Notes: generated by a model from the letters alone, not told the origin. A stretch of 41,612 nt of DNA from Acidobacteriota bacterium (GCA_003224855.1 QHZY01000027.1:1-41612), one strand, 5' to 3'. Shown: positions 31,977 to 41,215, numbered from the stretch's first letter. Translations and numbers: made by a program.

Positions 31977-34083
31977 ATTTCCACTTCATCACATCAGCCT
32001 CAACGCAGGCCTGCAGATAATCTGCCACCAACTCTACCGAAATCGGCCCGTATTCCGCCGACACCGCATCTCTGATTTCTCCCACCTTGCGTTGCCCATT
32101 AACGAAGTTAACAATCTCATAGGCATAGAACTCGCTCTGGTCCTGCGCATTTAACAGGCGGGTTGCCGAGGAGTTCAGCAATTTGATCTGGGAATAGCGT
32201 TCCGGGCCCAGGCGCGCGAGCAGCACATTGTCGTTCTGATAAGTAAGTGGGCCGAAGTCGCCAATGCGCTGCGGGATCTTTCCTGCGTTTGGATCCGCCG
32301 CCCAGGGTGGGCTGGGTACTTTCTCAGTGGCCCCTTTATGCTTGGGTGACTGCTGGATTGGCCCCGCGTAGGTCGCGACCTGCTGCCTGAGAACACCATC
32401 TTCTGCCTGAATGGAAAATCCTGCTCCAGCGAATGCTGCCAACGAGCGCAACACGCCGAGCTCTCGCATTAAGGACTGCTGAAGAAAGTTTTCAGCTTCA
32501 TACCGCGACTCCGAATCCTTCTTTTCGCCTTGAGACAATTGCAGCGCCCGTTGCGAGGCATCCGCCAAACGCTTTTGACAAGCCGCCCGAACGAAGGGCA
32601 GCGCATCATTCGCCCGAGCCTGGTCCATGGCAGCGTATACGTATCCCGAGGCTGCGCCCAGCAGTGCTACTCGCCGAAGTTTGGTTGCATCGATCTGGGC
32701 CAGCGAGTCGTGGTCGGTATGGATGTAAATATCCGGCCAATCCCGCAGATACAGCGACGGAACAGCGATGGTGGATGAGTCGTATTCTTCGTGATCGCTG
32801 CCGGCTGAGTATGGGGTGAGATCGGCCCAGAATTCGTTTCTGGTCCCCAGATCTCCCGCACGGTTCTCAAGAACGGCGGCCTCGGGGTGGGCGCCACTCT
32901 CTGCATAATCAGCCGCCCCCGAGCGAATGATTTCCATAAGGCTTGCGCCCACATCTGTAACAAAGCTGGGCAGCGACCACGGCGTCTCAGTTACATGAAA
33001 CACAGATTTATTTTTAAATGGGTCACCGCCCACCATGTCCATGTGGACGTTTGCACGAAGCTGACTGCGAATTTCCGGATGACGATCAAGATAGGCCATA
33101 GTGCCTTCTATCTCTGGCCCCCAAACGAAGCGCAGTGTCCGCTTTGGCCGAGCAAGCGCGTTTCCGGCAATGAGTCGCGAAAGCACTCTGGCACTCTCAA
33201 GTATGGTCACGCAGCCACTGCCGTTATCATTGGCGCCCGGTCGCTCGTGATCCAGATGACACGAGAACACAACCTCGCCTGCGCTTGGATCCGTGCCCGG
33301 GATGATGCCGCTGATCACCGTCCAATGGCCGGGACCGACTTCAGCCTTAACCCGAGCGCTCAGAATGATCTGCTCTCCCGCGTGCAGGCGCGATCTCAGC
33401 GCCTCCGCACCATCCCGCGAGACCATGAAGGCAAATCCGGAATCGATACGCGCTTCGAGATGGCCCCAGCGTATCAATCTATGGTCGACACCCGACCACG
33501 CCGTGGTTTGATTTGGCATGTCGCTTACGATCCCGGCTGCGCCGTGCTTTACGACCGCAATTTCCTGCACTCGAGAAAGAACGCCATCCGCCAGGACAAT
33601 CTTCCCGCGCACGTCTTTGCCGGCGTAATCAGATTCGCTCGCGCCATCACCGACATCGACCAGCGCGGTTTCAACCTCTGCGGAGTGACTGTAATCGGCA
33701 AGTCGAATCGGGTCGGTTGCCCAGTCGGCGATCAGCGCGTGCTGCGGCCGCACTTCCCACAGGCTGCCAGCTTCCACTGTCCATCCCAGATAAGCGCGCA
33801 TCAGCCCGTACCGGGTTTTGCCGTCGGCCGGGAACTCTTCGCTGGTCACGTTTTGAATGCCATACTCACGCGCGCGCTGCTCGATAAACCTGGCCGCCTG
33901 GTCGAACTGCATGGTGGCGGGCACGCGATGAAGGGTTGTGAGATAGCGGAGATTTTCGTAAGGGGCGGCTCCATTGGACTCTTCTCGCAGCGCAACCCAC
34001 TCCTGCTTTGAGAGGAACGGCGTTTGCGCCGTCACAAAAGAGCACAAAAGAGTCAGTTGCAGAACGATTTGAAGCCGTTTCAT
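31975..34083 (-). CDS. Secreted M28-family metallopeptidase
   Basis: 702 residues from ATG 34083 (MKRLQIVLQLTLLCSFVTAQ), which starts a clear signal peptide; an in-frame start at 34113 is less likely. A protease-associated-like insert (residues ~110-240, GKIVLADGVLSR) precedes the M28 zinc-peptidase core: His/Asp in FSCHLDHERPGANDNGSG, the catalytic Glu in VWGPEIEGTMAY, NVHMDMVGGDP and the late His in IYIHTDHDSL. These supply the usual two-zinc ligands. The C-terminal ~150 residues are helical. It would act as a periplasmic or secreted aminopeptidase. A different M28 family member lies at the right end of the window. Confidence 0.88.
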   Translation of the reverse strand: MKRLQIVLQLTLLCSFVTAQTPFLSKQEWVALREESNGAAPYENLRYLTTLHRVPATMQFDQAARFIEQRAREYGIQNVTSEEFPADGKTRYGLMRAYLGWTVEAGSLWEVRPQHALIADWATDPIRLADYSHSAEVETALVDVGDGASESDYAGKDVRGKIVLADGVLSRVQEIAVVKHGAAGIVSDMPNQTTAWSGVDHRLIRWGHLEARIDSGFAFMVSRDGAEALRSRLHAGEQIILSARVKAEVGPGHWTVISGIIPGTDPSAGEVVFSCHLDHERPGANDNGSGCVTILESARVLSRLIAGNALARPKRTLRFVWGPEIEGTMAYLDRHPEIRSQLRANVHMDMVGGDPFKNKSVFHVTETPWSLPSFVTDVGASLMEIIRSGAADYAESGAHPEAAVLENRAGDLGTRNEFWADLTPYSAGSDHEEYDSSTIAVPSLYLRDWPDIYIHTDHDSLAQIDATKLRRVALLGAASGYVYAAMDQARANDALPFVRAACQKRLADASQRALQLSQGEKKDSESRYEAENFLQQSLMRELGVLRSLAAFAGAGFSIQAEDGVLRQQVATYAGPIQQSPKHKGATEKVPSPPWAADPNAGKIPQRIGDFGPLTYQNDNVLLARLGPERYSQIKLLNSSATRLLNAQDQSEFYAYEIVNFVNGQRKVGEIRDAVSAEYGPISVELVADYLQACVEADVMKWK

Positions 34084-34178
34084 AGGAATCGCAGAATAAC
34101 ATTCGCTCATCAACTTGGCCTAGAATTCTAGACGCGGGAATTGGTGCTGACACTGCAAGCCCATGGGAGTGATTCCAT

Positions 34179-35108
34179 TTGATCGTCTATCTGGTTGATG
34201 GCACTTATGAATTATTCCGCCATTACTACGCGTTGCCATCAGCGAAAGATCGCGACGGGCACGAGGTAGGCGCGGTCCGGGGAGTGCTTCGCTCGGTGCT
34301 GGGCATGATGCAAGCAGGCGCAACTCACATCGCGGTGGCGACCGATCATGTGATCGAGTCTTTTCGCAATGACTTGTGGCCGGAATACAAGACCAGCGCC
34401 GGGGTTGAACCTGATCTTCTGGCGCAGTTTCCTTTACTGGAAGAGACGCTCTCGGCAGCAGGTATGGTGGTGTGGCCGATGGTGGATTTTGAGGCTGATG
34501 ATGCGCTGGCCGCCGGGGCAGCGGCAGCTGCTCGCGATCCTCGAGTAGAGCAGGTAGTCATCTGCACACCGGATAAAGACCTGGCCCAGTGTGTGAGCGG
34601 AACGCGAGTGGTGCAGTTGAACCGGCGCACCCGCGTCACGCTGGACGAAGCGGGAGTGTCAGGAAAGTATGGAGTTATGCCGAAATCTATCCCGGACTAC
34701 CTGGCCCTGGTGGGTGATTCGGCCGACGGGTATCCGGGCCTGAGCGGCTGGGGTGCGAAATCATCGGCGGCGGTGCTGGCGAAATTTCTTCATCTTGAGT
34801 CAATTCCACTAGATTGCCGTGAATGGCGCGTGAATGCCGCGAACGCAAGTGCGCTGGCGGCGACCCTGAGTCGGGAAATGCAACAGGCATTACTGTTCCG
34901 AAAACTGGCAACTCTCAGGACAGATATTCCGCTTTTTGAGAACGTGGACGAACTGAAATGGACCGGGCCGCGCCCGGAATTCGATTCATTAGCGGCCCGG
35001 CTGGACGGAGCCAGGCAGCAAGCTGCCGACTCCGGGCCTGGAACATCCGGGCCGGCAGTGCAAAATCTTAAAATGCCGAAGTTGCGGAGAAAAGCCGCAG
35101 AGAACTGA
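34179..35108 (+). CDS. 5'-3' exonuclease of the PolI N-terminal type
   Basis: 309 residues from TTG 34179; GGGAG lies about eight bases upstream and no in-frame ATG fits. It matches stand-alone 5' nuclease domains: VYLVDGTYELFRHYYA, DFEADDALAAGA, VVICTPDKDLAQCV and the helix-hairpin-helix-like DYLALVGDSADGYPGLSGWGAKSSAAVL, giving most acidic metal ligands. The family removes flaps or RNA primers, here without a polymerase. The C-terminal ~50 residues are low-complexity and basic (MPKLRRKAAEN). It is divergent from the M28 gene, and its short gap to the convergent barrel gene (13 nt) shows no terminator. Confidence 0.88.
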   Translation: MIVYLVDGTYELFRHYYALPSAKDRDGHEVGAVRGVLRSVLGMMQAGATHIAVATDHVIESFRNDLWPEYKTSAGVEPDLLAQFPLLEETLSAAGMVVWPMVDFEADDALAAGAAAAARDPRVEQVVICTPDKDLAQCVSGTRVVQLNRRTRVTLDEAGVSGKYGVMPKSIPDYLALVGDSADGYPGLSGWGAKSSAAVLAKFLHLESIPLDCREWRVNAANASALAATLSREMQQALLFRKLATLRTDIPLFENVDELKWTGPRPEFDSLAARLDGARQQAADSGPGTSGPAVQNLKMPKLRRKAAEN

Positions 35109-35121
35109 TGCTCAGCTCTCG

Positions 35122-35724
35122 TTAGAACCTCAGCACGATTCCGGTGGAAAGTTTCAGGTTGTTCTGGGTGTTCGAAAAGAAGCGGGTTTGCAGCAGATCA
35201 CCCTGAAAACGCCAGGCGACCGGGGCAAAGAGCTTGTAGTCGATGCCTCCTCCAATTGAGGTGGCAAGCGAGGTGTCGGATTGCGATAATCCGGCGGTTT
35301 GCGAGCTTTCGCTGATATGGGCGGCTCCGAACAGCGCTTCCGCAAAAGGGGTGAACCGTCCGATTGAGAACGAAAGACGCGGGCCAAAAACATAACTATG
35401 CATGTTGGCGTGCGCGTTGCCGGTGACAGGCACGCATGGGGGAGTTGGAATCGCCTCGCAATTGATGGTGAAGTCGTGCGAACCGTAATGCCCGGTGAAG
35501 TCGGCAACTATCCCCACGAAGGGGAACACCTTGCCTTCTAGCGAGGCTTCCCAGCCATTCAAGCTTCCAGTTCGGGTGGCATCGAAGGCGGGTGACGGAC
35601 CGGGAAACACGTCCGCGCGCGCATAGGAGTAGCCCACGAACACGTTTCCTTTGGGCACCAGTTGAGCGCAGGCAGTACCGGCGCATACCAGAATCAAGAA
35701 CGCAACAGGAATAGTTCTGCTCAT
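35122..35724 (-). CDS. Small outer-membrane beta-barrel protein
   Basis: 200 residues, ATG 35724 after AAGGAG. A signal peptide (MSRTIPVAFLILVCAGTACAQ) is followed by alternating amphipathic strands (GNVFVGYSYARADVF, NGWEASLEGKVFPFVG, YVFGPRLSFSIG, FTPFAEALFGAAH, TSIGGGIDYKLF) and a C-terminal Phe (TGIVLRF). This resembles OmpA/OmpW-like eight-stranded porins (opacity-type). The role is unknown, and such barrels often serve adhesion or small-molecule passage. Two Cys in a loop (INCEAIPTPPCVPV) could form a disulfide. Confidence 0.82.
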   Translation of the reverse strand: MSRTIPVAFLILVCAGTACAQLVPKGNVFVGYSYARADVFPGPSPAFDATRTGSLNGWEASLEGKVFPFVGIVADFTGHYGSHDFTINCEAIPTPPCVPVTGNAHANMHSYVFGPRLSFSIGRFTPFAEALFGAAHISESSQTAGLSQSDTSLATSIGGGIDYKLFAPVAWRFQGDLLQTRFFSNTQNNLKLSTGIVLRF

Positions 35725-35842
35725 TTAAACCTGCTCCTTACCATCTGCTGGTTTGGTTTTGGTCTTTGCCCTTAGATGCCGGGGATATGGGCGGGGGACT
35801 CACAATGCCAACATACAAATACTCCCACACGGTGCACATGCC

Positions 35843-36790
35843 TCAGTAGACGATGCGGGAAGCGTCCGTACGACCTACTACCGCCTCTAACATATCGTGC
35901 CCGGACTCATAACCGTGTGTGGTGGACAGTTGACACTCGTCTAACTCTTTCCACGATGAGAGATCGCGTCCGAGAAGCACTTCGAGGGCTTCCACTTCGG
36001 GCCTGAAGTACTCGTGAAGCTGCAGCCAGGTATCACGCGAGGGCTCGTCGAAAGAGCGGCCGCCGCCGAGAACATATTTTAAGAGAGGCGAGTGTTTAAA
36101 GAGCGTCACGAGCGCGTTCAATCGGCGTGCTTTCAACCAGTCCGCAAACATCATGGCGCTATGAGTACGAAAATAGCTGCGGGGCTTCGTCATGGCGTCC
36201 GAAGCGTGCACGCGTGTGACCTGAGACTCTGAGAGCTTGAATCTGGCAATGCCAACAAAGTCCGCAACGGCGTCGACAAACGATTGCGGCCGCCGCTGAA
36301 GATCGTCGAATAGAGCGGGCATGACACGTTCCTGCCCCAAAGCCCTTTGCCACGCCCGGAGATGGGTCGAGTAACGGCTCGACTCGAGCAGTTCAGGATC
36401 TTTGATGAGCGCCTCTTCAAAGCTCCAAGGAATGAATCCATAAGCGGACTTAAGGCGATAAAGAGAAACAATGCGCTCAACCCGATTTCGAAAGATACAA
36501 ATAACGCGCGCGGGAGAGGGCAGATTGGAGATGCGTTGCCGGGCGTCGGCTGAAACGAAGTAGGTGGGAGCAATTTCGCCAATTGGCTGCCCATCCTTCC
36601 GCCGGCGGAAATGCGAACTGTACCACTTGAACCCACGATCGAAGTGAGTATCGAAGAAACGTGTTTCCTTGGAGACTGTGGGCAAAACAGCGTCCGATTG
36701 CAAGACTTCGTGTAGCCAACTGCTTCCGGTGCGGGGCGGTCCGATTACAAAAAATGAAGGCAAACACAATCCAAGACCGCGTCGACCCAT
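35843..36790 (-). CDS. Sulfotransferase-family protein
   Basis: 315 residues from ATG 36790, AGGAG upstream. The PAPS 5'-phosphosulfate loop is FFVIGPPRTGSSWLHEVL near the N-terminus, and the 3'-phosphate site is RVICIFRNRVERIVSLYR. EIAPTYF and the C-terminal RPEVEALEVLLGRDLSSW complete a heparan-sulfate-sulfotransferase-like pattern. It transfers sulfate from PAPS to hydroxyl or amino groups of carbohydrates or small molecules. The acceptor is not predictable. It has no signal peptide. PAPS-forming genes are not in the window, so it probably draws on general sulfate assimilation. Confidence 0.88.
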   Translation of the reverse strand: MGRRGLGLCLPSFFVIGPPRTGSSWLHEVLQSDAVLPTVSKETRFFDTHFDRGFKWYSSHFRRRKDGQPIGEIAPTYFVSADARQRISNLPSPARVICIFRNRVERIVSLYRLKSAYGFIPWSFEEALIKDPELLESSRYSTHLRAWQRALGQERVMPALFDDLQRRPQSFVDAVADFVGIARFKLSESQVTRVHASDAMTKPRSYFRTHSAMMFADWLKARRLNALVTLFKHSPLLKYVLGGGRSFDEPSRDTWLQLHEYFRPEVEALEVLLGRDLSSWKELDECQLSTTHGYESGHDMLEAVVGRTDASRIVY

Positions 36791-36939
36791 CCGAACTTTC
36801 TCCTGAGCCCAAATTGGACTCGACGTAAATGCCTGCTGAACATCGACTGCTTACCTGGACGGCTGAGGAACAAACAAGCAAACAACGGCACACACCCAAG
36901 TCTGAAGCTTCGATGAGGACACCTCCAGGACGGTTGCGT

Positions 36940-37151
36940 GGAATTCGGAGGTCAATTATTCATCTCCTTTTCACTGAAAAGCTTTGGTTACAGGTATTGG
37001 CCGACCCCACCCAGCCGGGAAGTTTTCGCCTGTCAGGCGCAGATGGTTCCGCAAATCGTACGGCCGTCCCAACCTCAGGCACGGGCCACTAATTCGCAAC
37101 GCTTCCGCATGCCCCGTCCTCATGTCCAGGATTGTCCAGGACGGGGCTTTT
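36940..37151 (+). ncRNA. Candidate small RNA ending in a strong terminator
   Basis: The 559-bp gap 36791-37349 has no convincing protein gene. A G+C-rich segment with several self-complementary stretches (GCCT-GTC-AGGC near 37031-37041, GGTT...AACC at about 37045-37074) ends in the hairpin at 37111-37147 and TTTT. No gene stops just upstream on the plus strand, so the terminator has no obvious client except a transcript starting here. It does not match a 6S or SRP RNA I can recognise. The start is a guess. Confidence 0.28.
37111..37151 (+). terminator. Rho-independent terminator with no obvious upstream gene
   Basis: The perfect 9-bp stem GCCCCGTCC / GGACGGGGC (37111-37119 and 37139-37147) has a 19-nt loop that can form a further short pairing and is followed by TTTTATTT. 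Confidence 0.7.
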
Positions 37152-37349
37152 ATTTGGCCGAGAATTGCCTTGCAGAGGGTTCTCAACCCAGTGATTCTGA
37201 AGGTTCATGTCCCGTTGTTCCTTGCTGTCCACAACTTCGGCAGTCGAGAATGAATGCAGCTCTCAACCTGCCCCCGGCATCTGAAAAGACAGGAAAGTTG
37301 CACCAGGCGGGCGCGCAGGTGAGGGCATAATTCAATCCAAGTTGGCGTG

Positions 37350-37997
37350 ATGAAGATTCGTACATTTGTTATCGGCTACGTTTTGGCGCTGGCCCTGCTG
37401 GTTTTCGCTAATCGTCGCTCGGAGATACCGCCGAACTCCGGTTTCCGTAGCGTTATCGATTTGACGAGCACCTCGGCGGGGAACAACAAGGTTCAAGCCG
37501 CCGCCTCTAGAAAAAGCCCGATAGAGCCTGGGAAAGCCACACAGATCGTGGCTCCATCGTCATATTCGCCAAAGCTATGGAGTGTTGACCAGATTCCAGG
37601 TGAAAGGCTTGTGGCCCCGCTGGCGGTAATTCACGCGAACGGGAGTTCGCCGGTTTCGATGAATGACGTTGTCAGTTACGAGAAGAATTACGGTGAGATT
37701 CCGCTTGGGTCCGTGGTCCTGGCTCGGGTACAGGGTGATGTTTCGAATGCGGCGTTCTCCAGCGACGCGATGAAGTTTTTGTTACATGCGCGTAATGTGA
37801 TCGGCATCGGAATGGAAGCTGAGATGATGCGGAACTCAGAACCCGACACTTATGCTCTTTCTCATAGTGCGTACCTGCTCAACAACCTTAACAATCTCGA
37901 AAAGGTGCCTGCGAGCGGCTCCATGGTGATGGTCGCTCCTTCCAAACTGCGTGCCGCCACGGCTGGGCCAGTTCGCGTTCTGGCACTGGTGCGATAG
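37350..37997 (+). CDS. Cyclase/kynurenine-formamidase-like protein lacking metal ligands
   Basis: 215 residues from ATG 37350. A hydrophobic N-terminus (residues 3-22) acts as signal or anchor. The rest aligns by eye with the cyclase family (PF04199 type): RSVIDLTSTS, WSVDQIPGERLVAPLAVIH, VSYEKNYGEIPLGSVVL and KVPASGSMVMVAPSKL. Where active members have HxGTHxDAPxH, this protein reads ATQIVAPSSY, so the His and Asp metal ligands are gone. It should be inactive as a hydrolase and may be a structural or binding paralogue. The gene looks healthy, with no internal stop. It lies alone upstream of a DinB-family gene, 53 nt away. Confidence 0.7.
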   Translation: MKIRTFVIGYVLALALLVFANRRSEIPPNSGFRSVIDLTSTSAGNNKVQAAASRKSPIEPGKATQIVAPSSYSPKLWSVDQIPGERLVAPLAVIHANGSSPVSMNDVVSYEKNYGEIPLGSVVLARVQGDVSNAAFSSDAMKFLLHARNVIGIGMEAEMMRNSEPDTYALSHSAYLLNNLNNLEKVPASGSMVMVAPSKLRAATAGPVRVLALVR

Positions 37998-38050
37998 CTT
38001 TTCTGCAGCTTATAACTGATCTGATTCATCTCTGTGGGCGGAGGTATTCC

Positions 38051-38575
38051 ATGAGCGACGCCCGCTATCCAATCGGCAAATTCGAGTTCCATAACCCGCC
38101 CAGCCCGGAAGAGCGGGCCATATTGATCAATCACATTGCAGAAACTCCCGCGAAGCTACGATCCGCCATACAAGGCCTCACATCTCAACAGATGGAAACT
38201 CCTTATCGCGAGGGCGGGTGGACGGTGCGGCAAGTGGCGCATCATGTTCCGGAAAGCCACATGAATGCCTACATCCGATTCAAACTCGCGCTTACCGAAG
38301 ACGAGCCTACGATCAAACCATACATGGAGGACAGGTGGGCCAAGCTGGATGATGTGCAGGTCACTCCGGTTGAGATATCGCTTTCACTGCTCGATTCGCT
38401 GCATGAACGCTGGGTTCGCCTCTTGCGCGTAATGAAAGATCAGGAGTGGAAGCGCGCCTTCAGGCACCCGGAATTAGGAGTAGTGCCACTGGATAAGAGC
38501 CTGGCGCTATATTCCTGGCATGGCAGGCACCATGTTGCACATGTCACTGAATTACGGAAACGGATGAATTGGTAG
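38051..38575 (+). CDS. DinB-superfamily protein, YfiT/BstA-like
   Basis: 174 residues, ATG 38051 after GGAGG. It starts ARYPIGKFEFHNPPSPEER and has GGWTVRQVAHHVPESHMNAY and the C-terminal WHGRHHVAHVTELRKRM. These His clusters form the typical three-His metal site of the YfiT branch, which includes bacillithiol-S-transferases and uncharacterised hydrolases. Four-helix-bundle length fits. Whether this organism makes bacillithiol is unknown, so the substrate is left open. It is cytoplasmic. It ends 3 nt before the convergent acidic-protein gene. Confidence 0.85.
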   Translation: MSDARYPIGKFEFHNPPSPEERAILINHIAETPAKLRSAIQGLTSQQMETPYREGGWTVRQVAHHVPESHMNAYIRFKLALTEDEPTIKPYMEDRWAKLDDVQVTPVEISLSLLDSLHERWVRLLRVMKDQEWKRAFRHPELGVVPLDKSLALYSWHGRHHVAHVTELRKRMNW

Positions 38576-38578
38576 AAG

Positions 38579-39934
38579 CTATCTGGCTGCGGTGGGCAGG
38601 TCGGAATAGCGCCTAATGTCAGATCGTTTGCCGTTTTCAGCGGGTTTCCTGGCAGTTCCCTGAACCGCTGTTTTGCCCGGATAACGCACAATGGTGTCGC
38701 GGGCCACGAAACCATCGTCATTTCTAGCCGACGTCGAATTGCCCGCATTCATGCGCTGGCGCTTCGACGCCATGCTAACGCCTGCCGGAACAACAGAAGA
38801 ATGCGGCCGCGAAGTTGGGTGCCTGCCATCCAGCGTCTCGCCCACCATCGCGGAGTCGGCTGAGACCTTCTGCAGATGCGCATCGTGCTGGTTGCCGGCA
38901 TGCGACAGTGGCGGCTGCTGGTTCTGTTCCTCCGATTGGCTGATAGAAGGCGGGAGCGGTGAGACGCGATGAACCATTGTCATGGCGAACAGAATGAACA
39001 GCGCCAGAGCGGCTGCAACCGGAGCGGCTTTCCAAAAAAGCCTTTCATCCAGCTTCAGGCTGCTCCATGCAGCGACCATCGACCGGGATTTGGCAGACGC
39101 AACGCCTGCGACATTCATTTCCTGCTCGTCACCCGCGTCCTCAACAGCAAAAACCGGTTCACTCAACGGATTCCAGATAGGCCAGTCCGATGCCTGGGCG
39201 GCACCTACGTCATCATCAGCCTGCATTTCATTAGCTTTTGGCTGCTCAGCTTCAGCGACATCGTTGAGCGCAGCCACAGACTGTGAACTGGAAACTGATT
39301 CCACCGTCATTGGCTCGGCGTTAATAAGCTGTGCACTCTGCTCAATGGGAACCGCGGGGATCGGCCCGGGAGCAACGGTTTCATCGGACAAACGTGCTTC
39401 GACGTTCAGCGCAGATTCTGAAGCGGTGAGCGCAGCGGGTTCCAGCACTTCCTCCACACTGGCGTACACCGCAGTTTCCTGCGGTTGACCCTGCTGAGCC
39501 GAGCTCTCAATAACCGACAACTCCGCGGAAGCTTCCTGCAACCCCCCACTGACCTCAACCGATGGCGCTTCGGAATCTTTGCTGGTCATCATCGAAGCTG
39601 CGTACTGCTCGCAGTCGCCATTAGCGGGAGTTAAAACAGTATCCTGGTGCGCAGCTCGACCCTGATCGACTTGTGGGAGCAAGGGCACCATGGCAATAGG
39701 CCGCCAGGAATCGTCAACTGCGCCGGGAGCCATGAAGACTGCCACCGGCTCGCCAGATGGTTGCGAGCATTTTTCAAGTGCCTCTTCTATGGAGCACTCT
39801 TCCACGGATAGCTGGAGCTCCGCAGAGTCTGGCTGGGCTTCAGCCCCCGTGTAGACGGTAAAGCCCCGTGCACGAAGTTCGTCAATCAACGATTTGGAAG
39901 TTTCGGGTAGATCGATGATCCTGATTACTGCCAT
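38579..39934 (-). CDS. Large acidic single-TM protein of unknown function
   Basis: 451 residues from ATG 39934 (MAVIRIIDLPETSKSLIDEL); an in-frame TTG at 39949 is less likely. Residues 1-~70 look folded. A long Ala/Glu/Ser-rich acidic region follows to ~290, then one membrane helix (~307-327; VAAALALFILFAMTMVH) and a short polar, basic tail with His/Ser/Arg (QRMNAGNSTSARNDDGF). The negative cytoplasmic side and basic outer tail resemble divisome or SPOR-like connector proteins in layout only. No domain is recognised. It is convergent with the DinB-type gene. Confidence 0.6.
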   Translation of the reverse strand: MAVIRIIDLPETSKSLIDELRARGFTVYTGAEAQPDSAELQLSVEECSIEEALEKCSQPSGEPVAVFMAPGAVDDSWRPIAMVPLLPQVDQGRAAHQDTVLTPANGDCEQYAASMMTSKDSEAPSVEVSGGLQEASAELSVIESSAQQGQPQETAVYASVEEVLEPAALTASESALNVEARLSDETVAPGPIPAVPIEQSAQLINAEPMTVESVSSSQSVAALNDVAEAEQPKANEMQADDDVGAAQASDWPIWNPLSEPVFAVEDAGDEQEMNVAGVASAKSRSMVAAWSSLKLDERLFWKAAPVAAALALFILFAMTMVHRVSPLPPSISQSEEQNQQPPLSHAGNQHDAHLQKVSADSAMVGETLDGRHPTSRPHSSVVPAGVSMASKRQRMNAGNSTSARNDDGFVARDTIVRYPGKTAVQGTARKPAENGKRSDIRRYSDLPTAAR

Positions 39935-40102
39935 AACGAGGGTCCCCAACGCAGGTCGAAACGCTTGCTATAAAAAGTCGCCTTCAGCCAGACCGGTGCG
40001 AGAACTTAGGATGCCTCAACTGAAGCTTAAGTTTACTCCCGAGCTGATGGCTTTGCAGCGGGAAATGCCGCACGGATGGACATATGAAAATCTTTGCGCA
40101 AT

Positions 40103-41212
40103 TCAATGTGCCCCATTCAGAACGCGGGTCGCACGTTCCAGAGCTGCGGCCAGAGCGTCAATCTGCTGTTTTGCCAATTGCAGATCATGCTTGTCAATCG
40201 CTTCGTTTACGCCGGGAATTACCACCGCGGCATAACCGGTGTACTGTCCGGGAGCATATATGGCGTGCCGGAACCAGGGGCGGTTTGGCAATCCGTCGGG
40301 CAGCAGCAGCGCGCTTTCGGCGTTGCGCAAAGCATGATTAAGCCGCGCAAGGTCTGAGCTTTGCTTCCGCTGCAGAGCCAACACCTTCGCGCCCGCCTGT
40401 TCAAATTTTCTGGCGCTATCGGCGGCTGGCTTGAAATCAGGAGACTGGGATCCAAAAGCTCCGTCCGCCTTTTTCTTGGCTGCGTCCAGATACGCCAGGA
40501 TCTCCCGCCCATATTGTTGGTAATCATAGGGAAGGACGTCGGCATTGGCCATGCGAATTGCCTGCAATCCAAAAACGCGTGCCATCTGCTGCTCGTATTT
40601 GAAATCCGGATCGCCGAAGTTTTTGAACCAGTTGAAGTTGTCGAACACAGAGTGATAAACGCCGTAAGGTCCGGTCGAGCTCACGTCGGTGGAAGGCACC
40701 CCGACATGCTGCAAAAATACGGTGTAATCCGAGCCGCTTCCCAGATCGCCCACCGGTACATCCTGATTCACCTGCGCCTGCGGCGAGCGGCGGGAATCTC
40801 CGATTGCTTCAGTCGGAGTCTGAGCATTGTCAGGTTCAGGCCGGCTGGATTTCTGCCACGCATCGTAAACCGTGCCACCTTTGGCCCCAGGCACAGCCCG
40901 TGCCACATCGCGCAGAAACTGCTTGAGGCTGGGGACTGATGATGCGACAAATTTCGGCCCGGAAACTGCTACGTCCATGTTGAGATAGGCGACTGCGTTC
41001 GCCAGTTGAGCAGCGTGCTGCTCACCCCATTCAGTGGATCCAATCAGGCCTTCTTCTTCCGCGTCCCAGCTGCCAAAAATGATGCTCCGTTTCGGCTTCC
41101 AACCGGCCTTCAGGAGTTCGCCGACCCCGTGTACAGCCTCCAGCATGGATGCTGTGCCGCTGTTGGGATCGACCGCTCCGTAGACCCATGCATCGCGATG
41201 ATTGCCCCCCAC
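40103..41212 (-). CDS. PSMA-like M28 metallopeptidase, C-terminal part after an in-frame amber codon
   Basis: In the same frame as 41216-41612, separated from it by a TAG at 41218-41216 and one codon. It holds the M28 catalytic core: GGNHRDAWVYGAVDPNSGTA (His and Asp ligands), WDAEEEGLIGSTEW (catalytic and ligand Glu), YLNMDVAVSG (Asp) and YGVYHSVFDNFNW (late His), then a transferrin-receptor-like dimerisation helical domain. It is related to glutamate carboxypeptidase II/N-acetylated-alpha-linked acidic dipeptidase. The expected codon at the stop is Trp (family: DEWVIVGNHRDAW), so this is a TGG-to-TAG change. The start shown (GTG 41212) is only the first start-type codon after the stop. A full product would be exported, but the N-terminus is out of the window. 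Confidence 0.85.
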   Translation of the reverse strand: MGGNHRDAWVYGAVDPNSGTASMLEAVHGVGELLKAGWKPKRSIIFGSWDAEEEGLIGSTEWGEQHAAQLANAVAYLNMDVAVSGPKFVASSVPSLKQFLRDVARAVPGAKGGTVYDAWQKSSRPEPDNAQTPTEAIGDSRRSPQAQVNQDVPVGDLGSGSDYTVFLQHVGVPSTDVSSTGPYGVYHSVFDNFNWFKNFGDPDFKYEQQMARVFGLQAIRMANADVLPYDYQQYGREILAYLDAAKKKADGAFGSQSPDFKPAADSARKFEQAGAKVLALQRKQSSDLARLNHALRNAESALLLPDGLPNRPWFRHAIYAPGQYTGYAAVVIPGVNEAIDKHDLQLAKQQIDALAAALERATRVLNGAH

Positions 41213-41215
41213 AAC

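Noticed and set aside
36938-37330. 130-codon plus-strand frame
   Set aside because: It crosses a strong terminator hairpin, lacks a ribosome site and has low-complexity composition.
40011-40235. Plus-strand frame starting MPQLKLKFTPELMALQREMPH
   Set aside because: The first ~25 residues look protein-like, but the rest overlaps the opposite M28 gene and reads as its antisense. It may be the start of a truncated gene, but the support is too weak to call.
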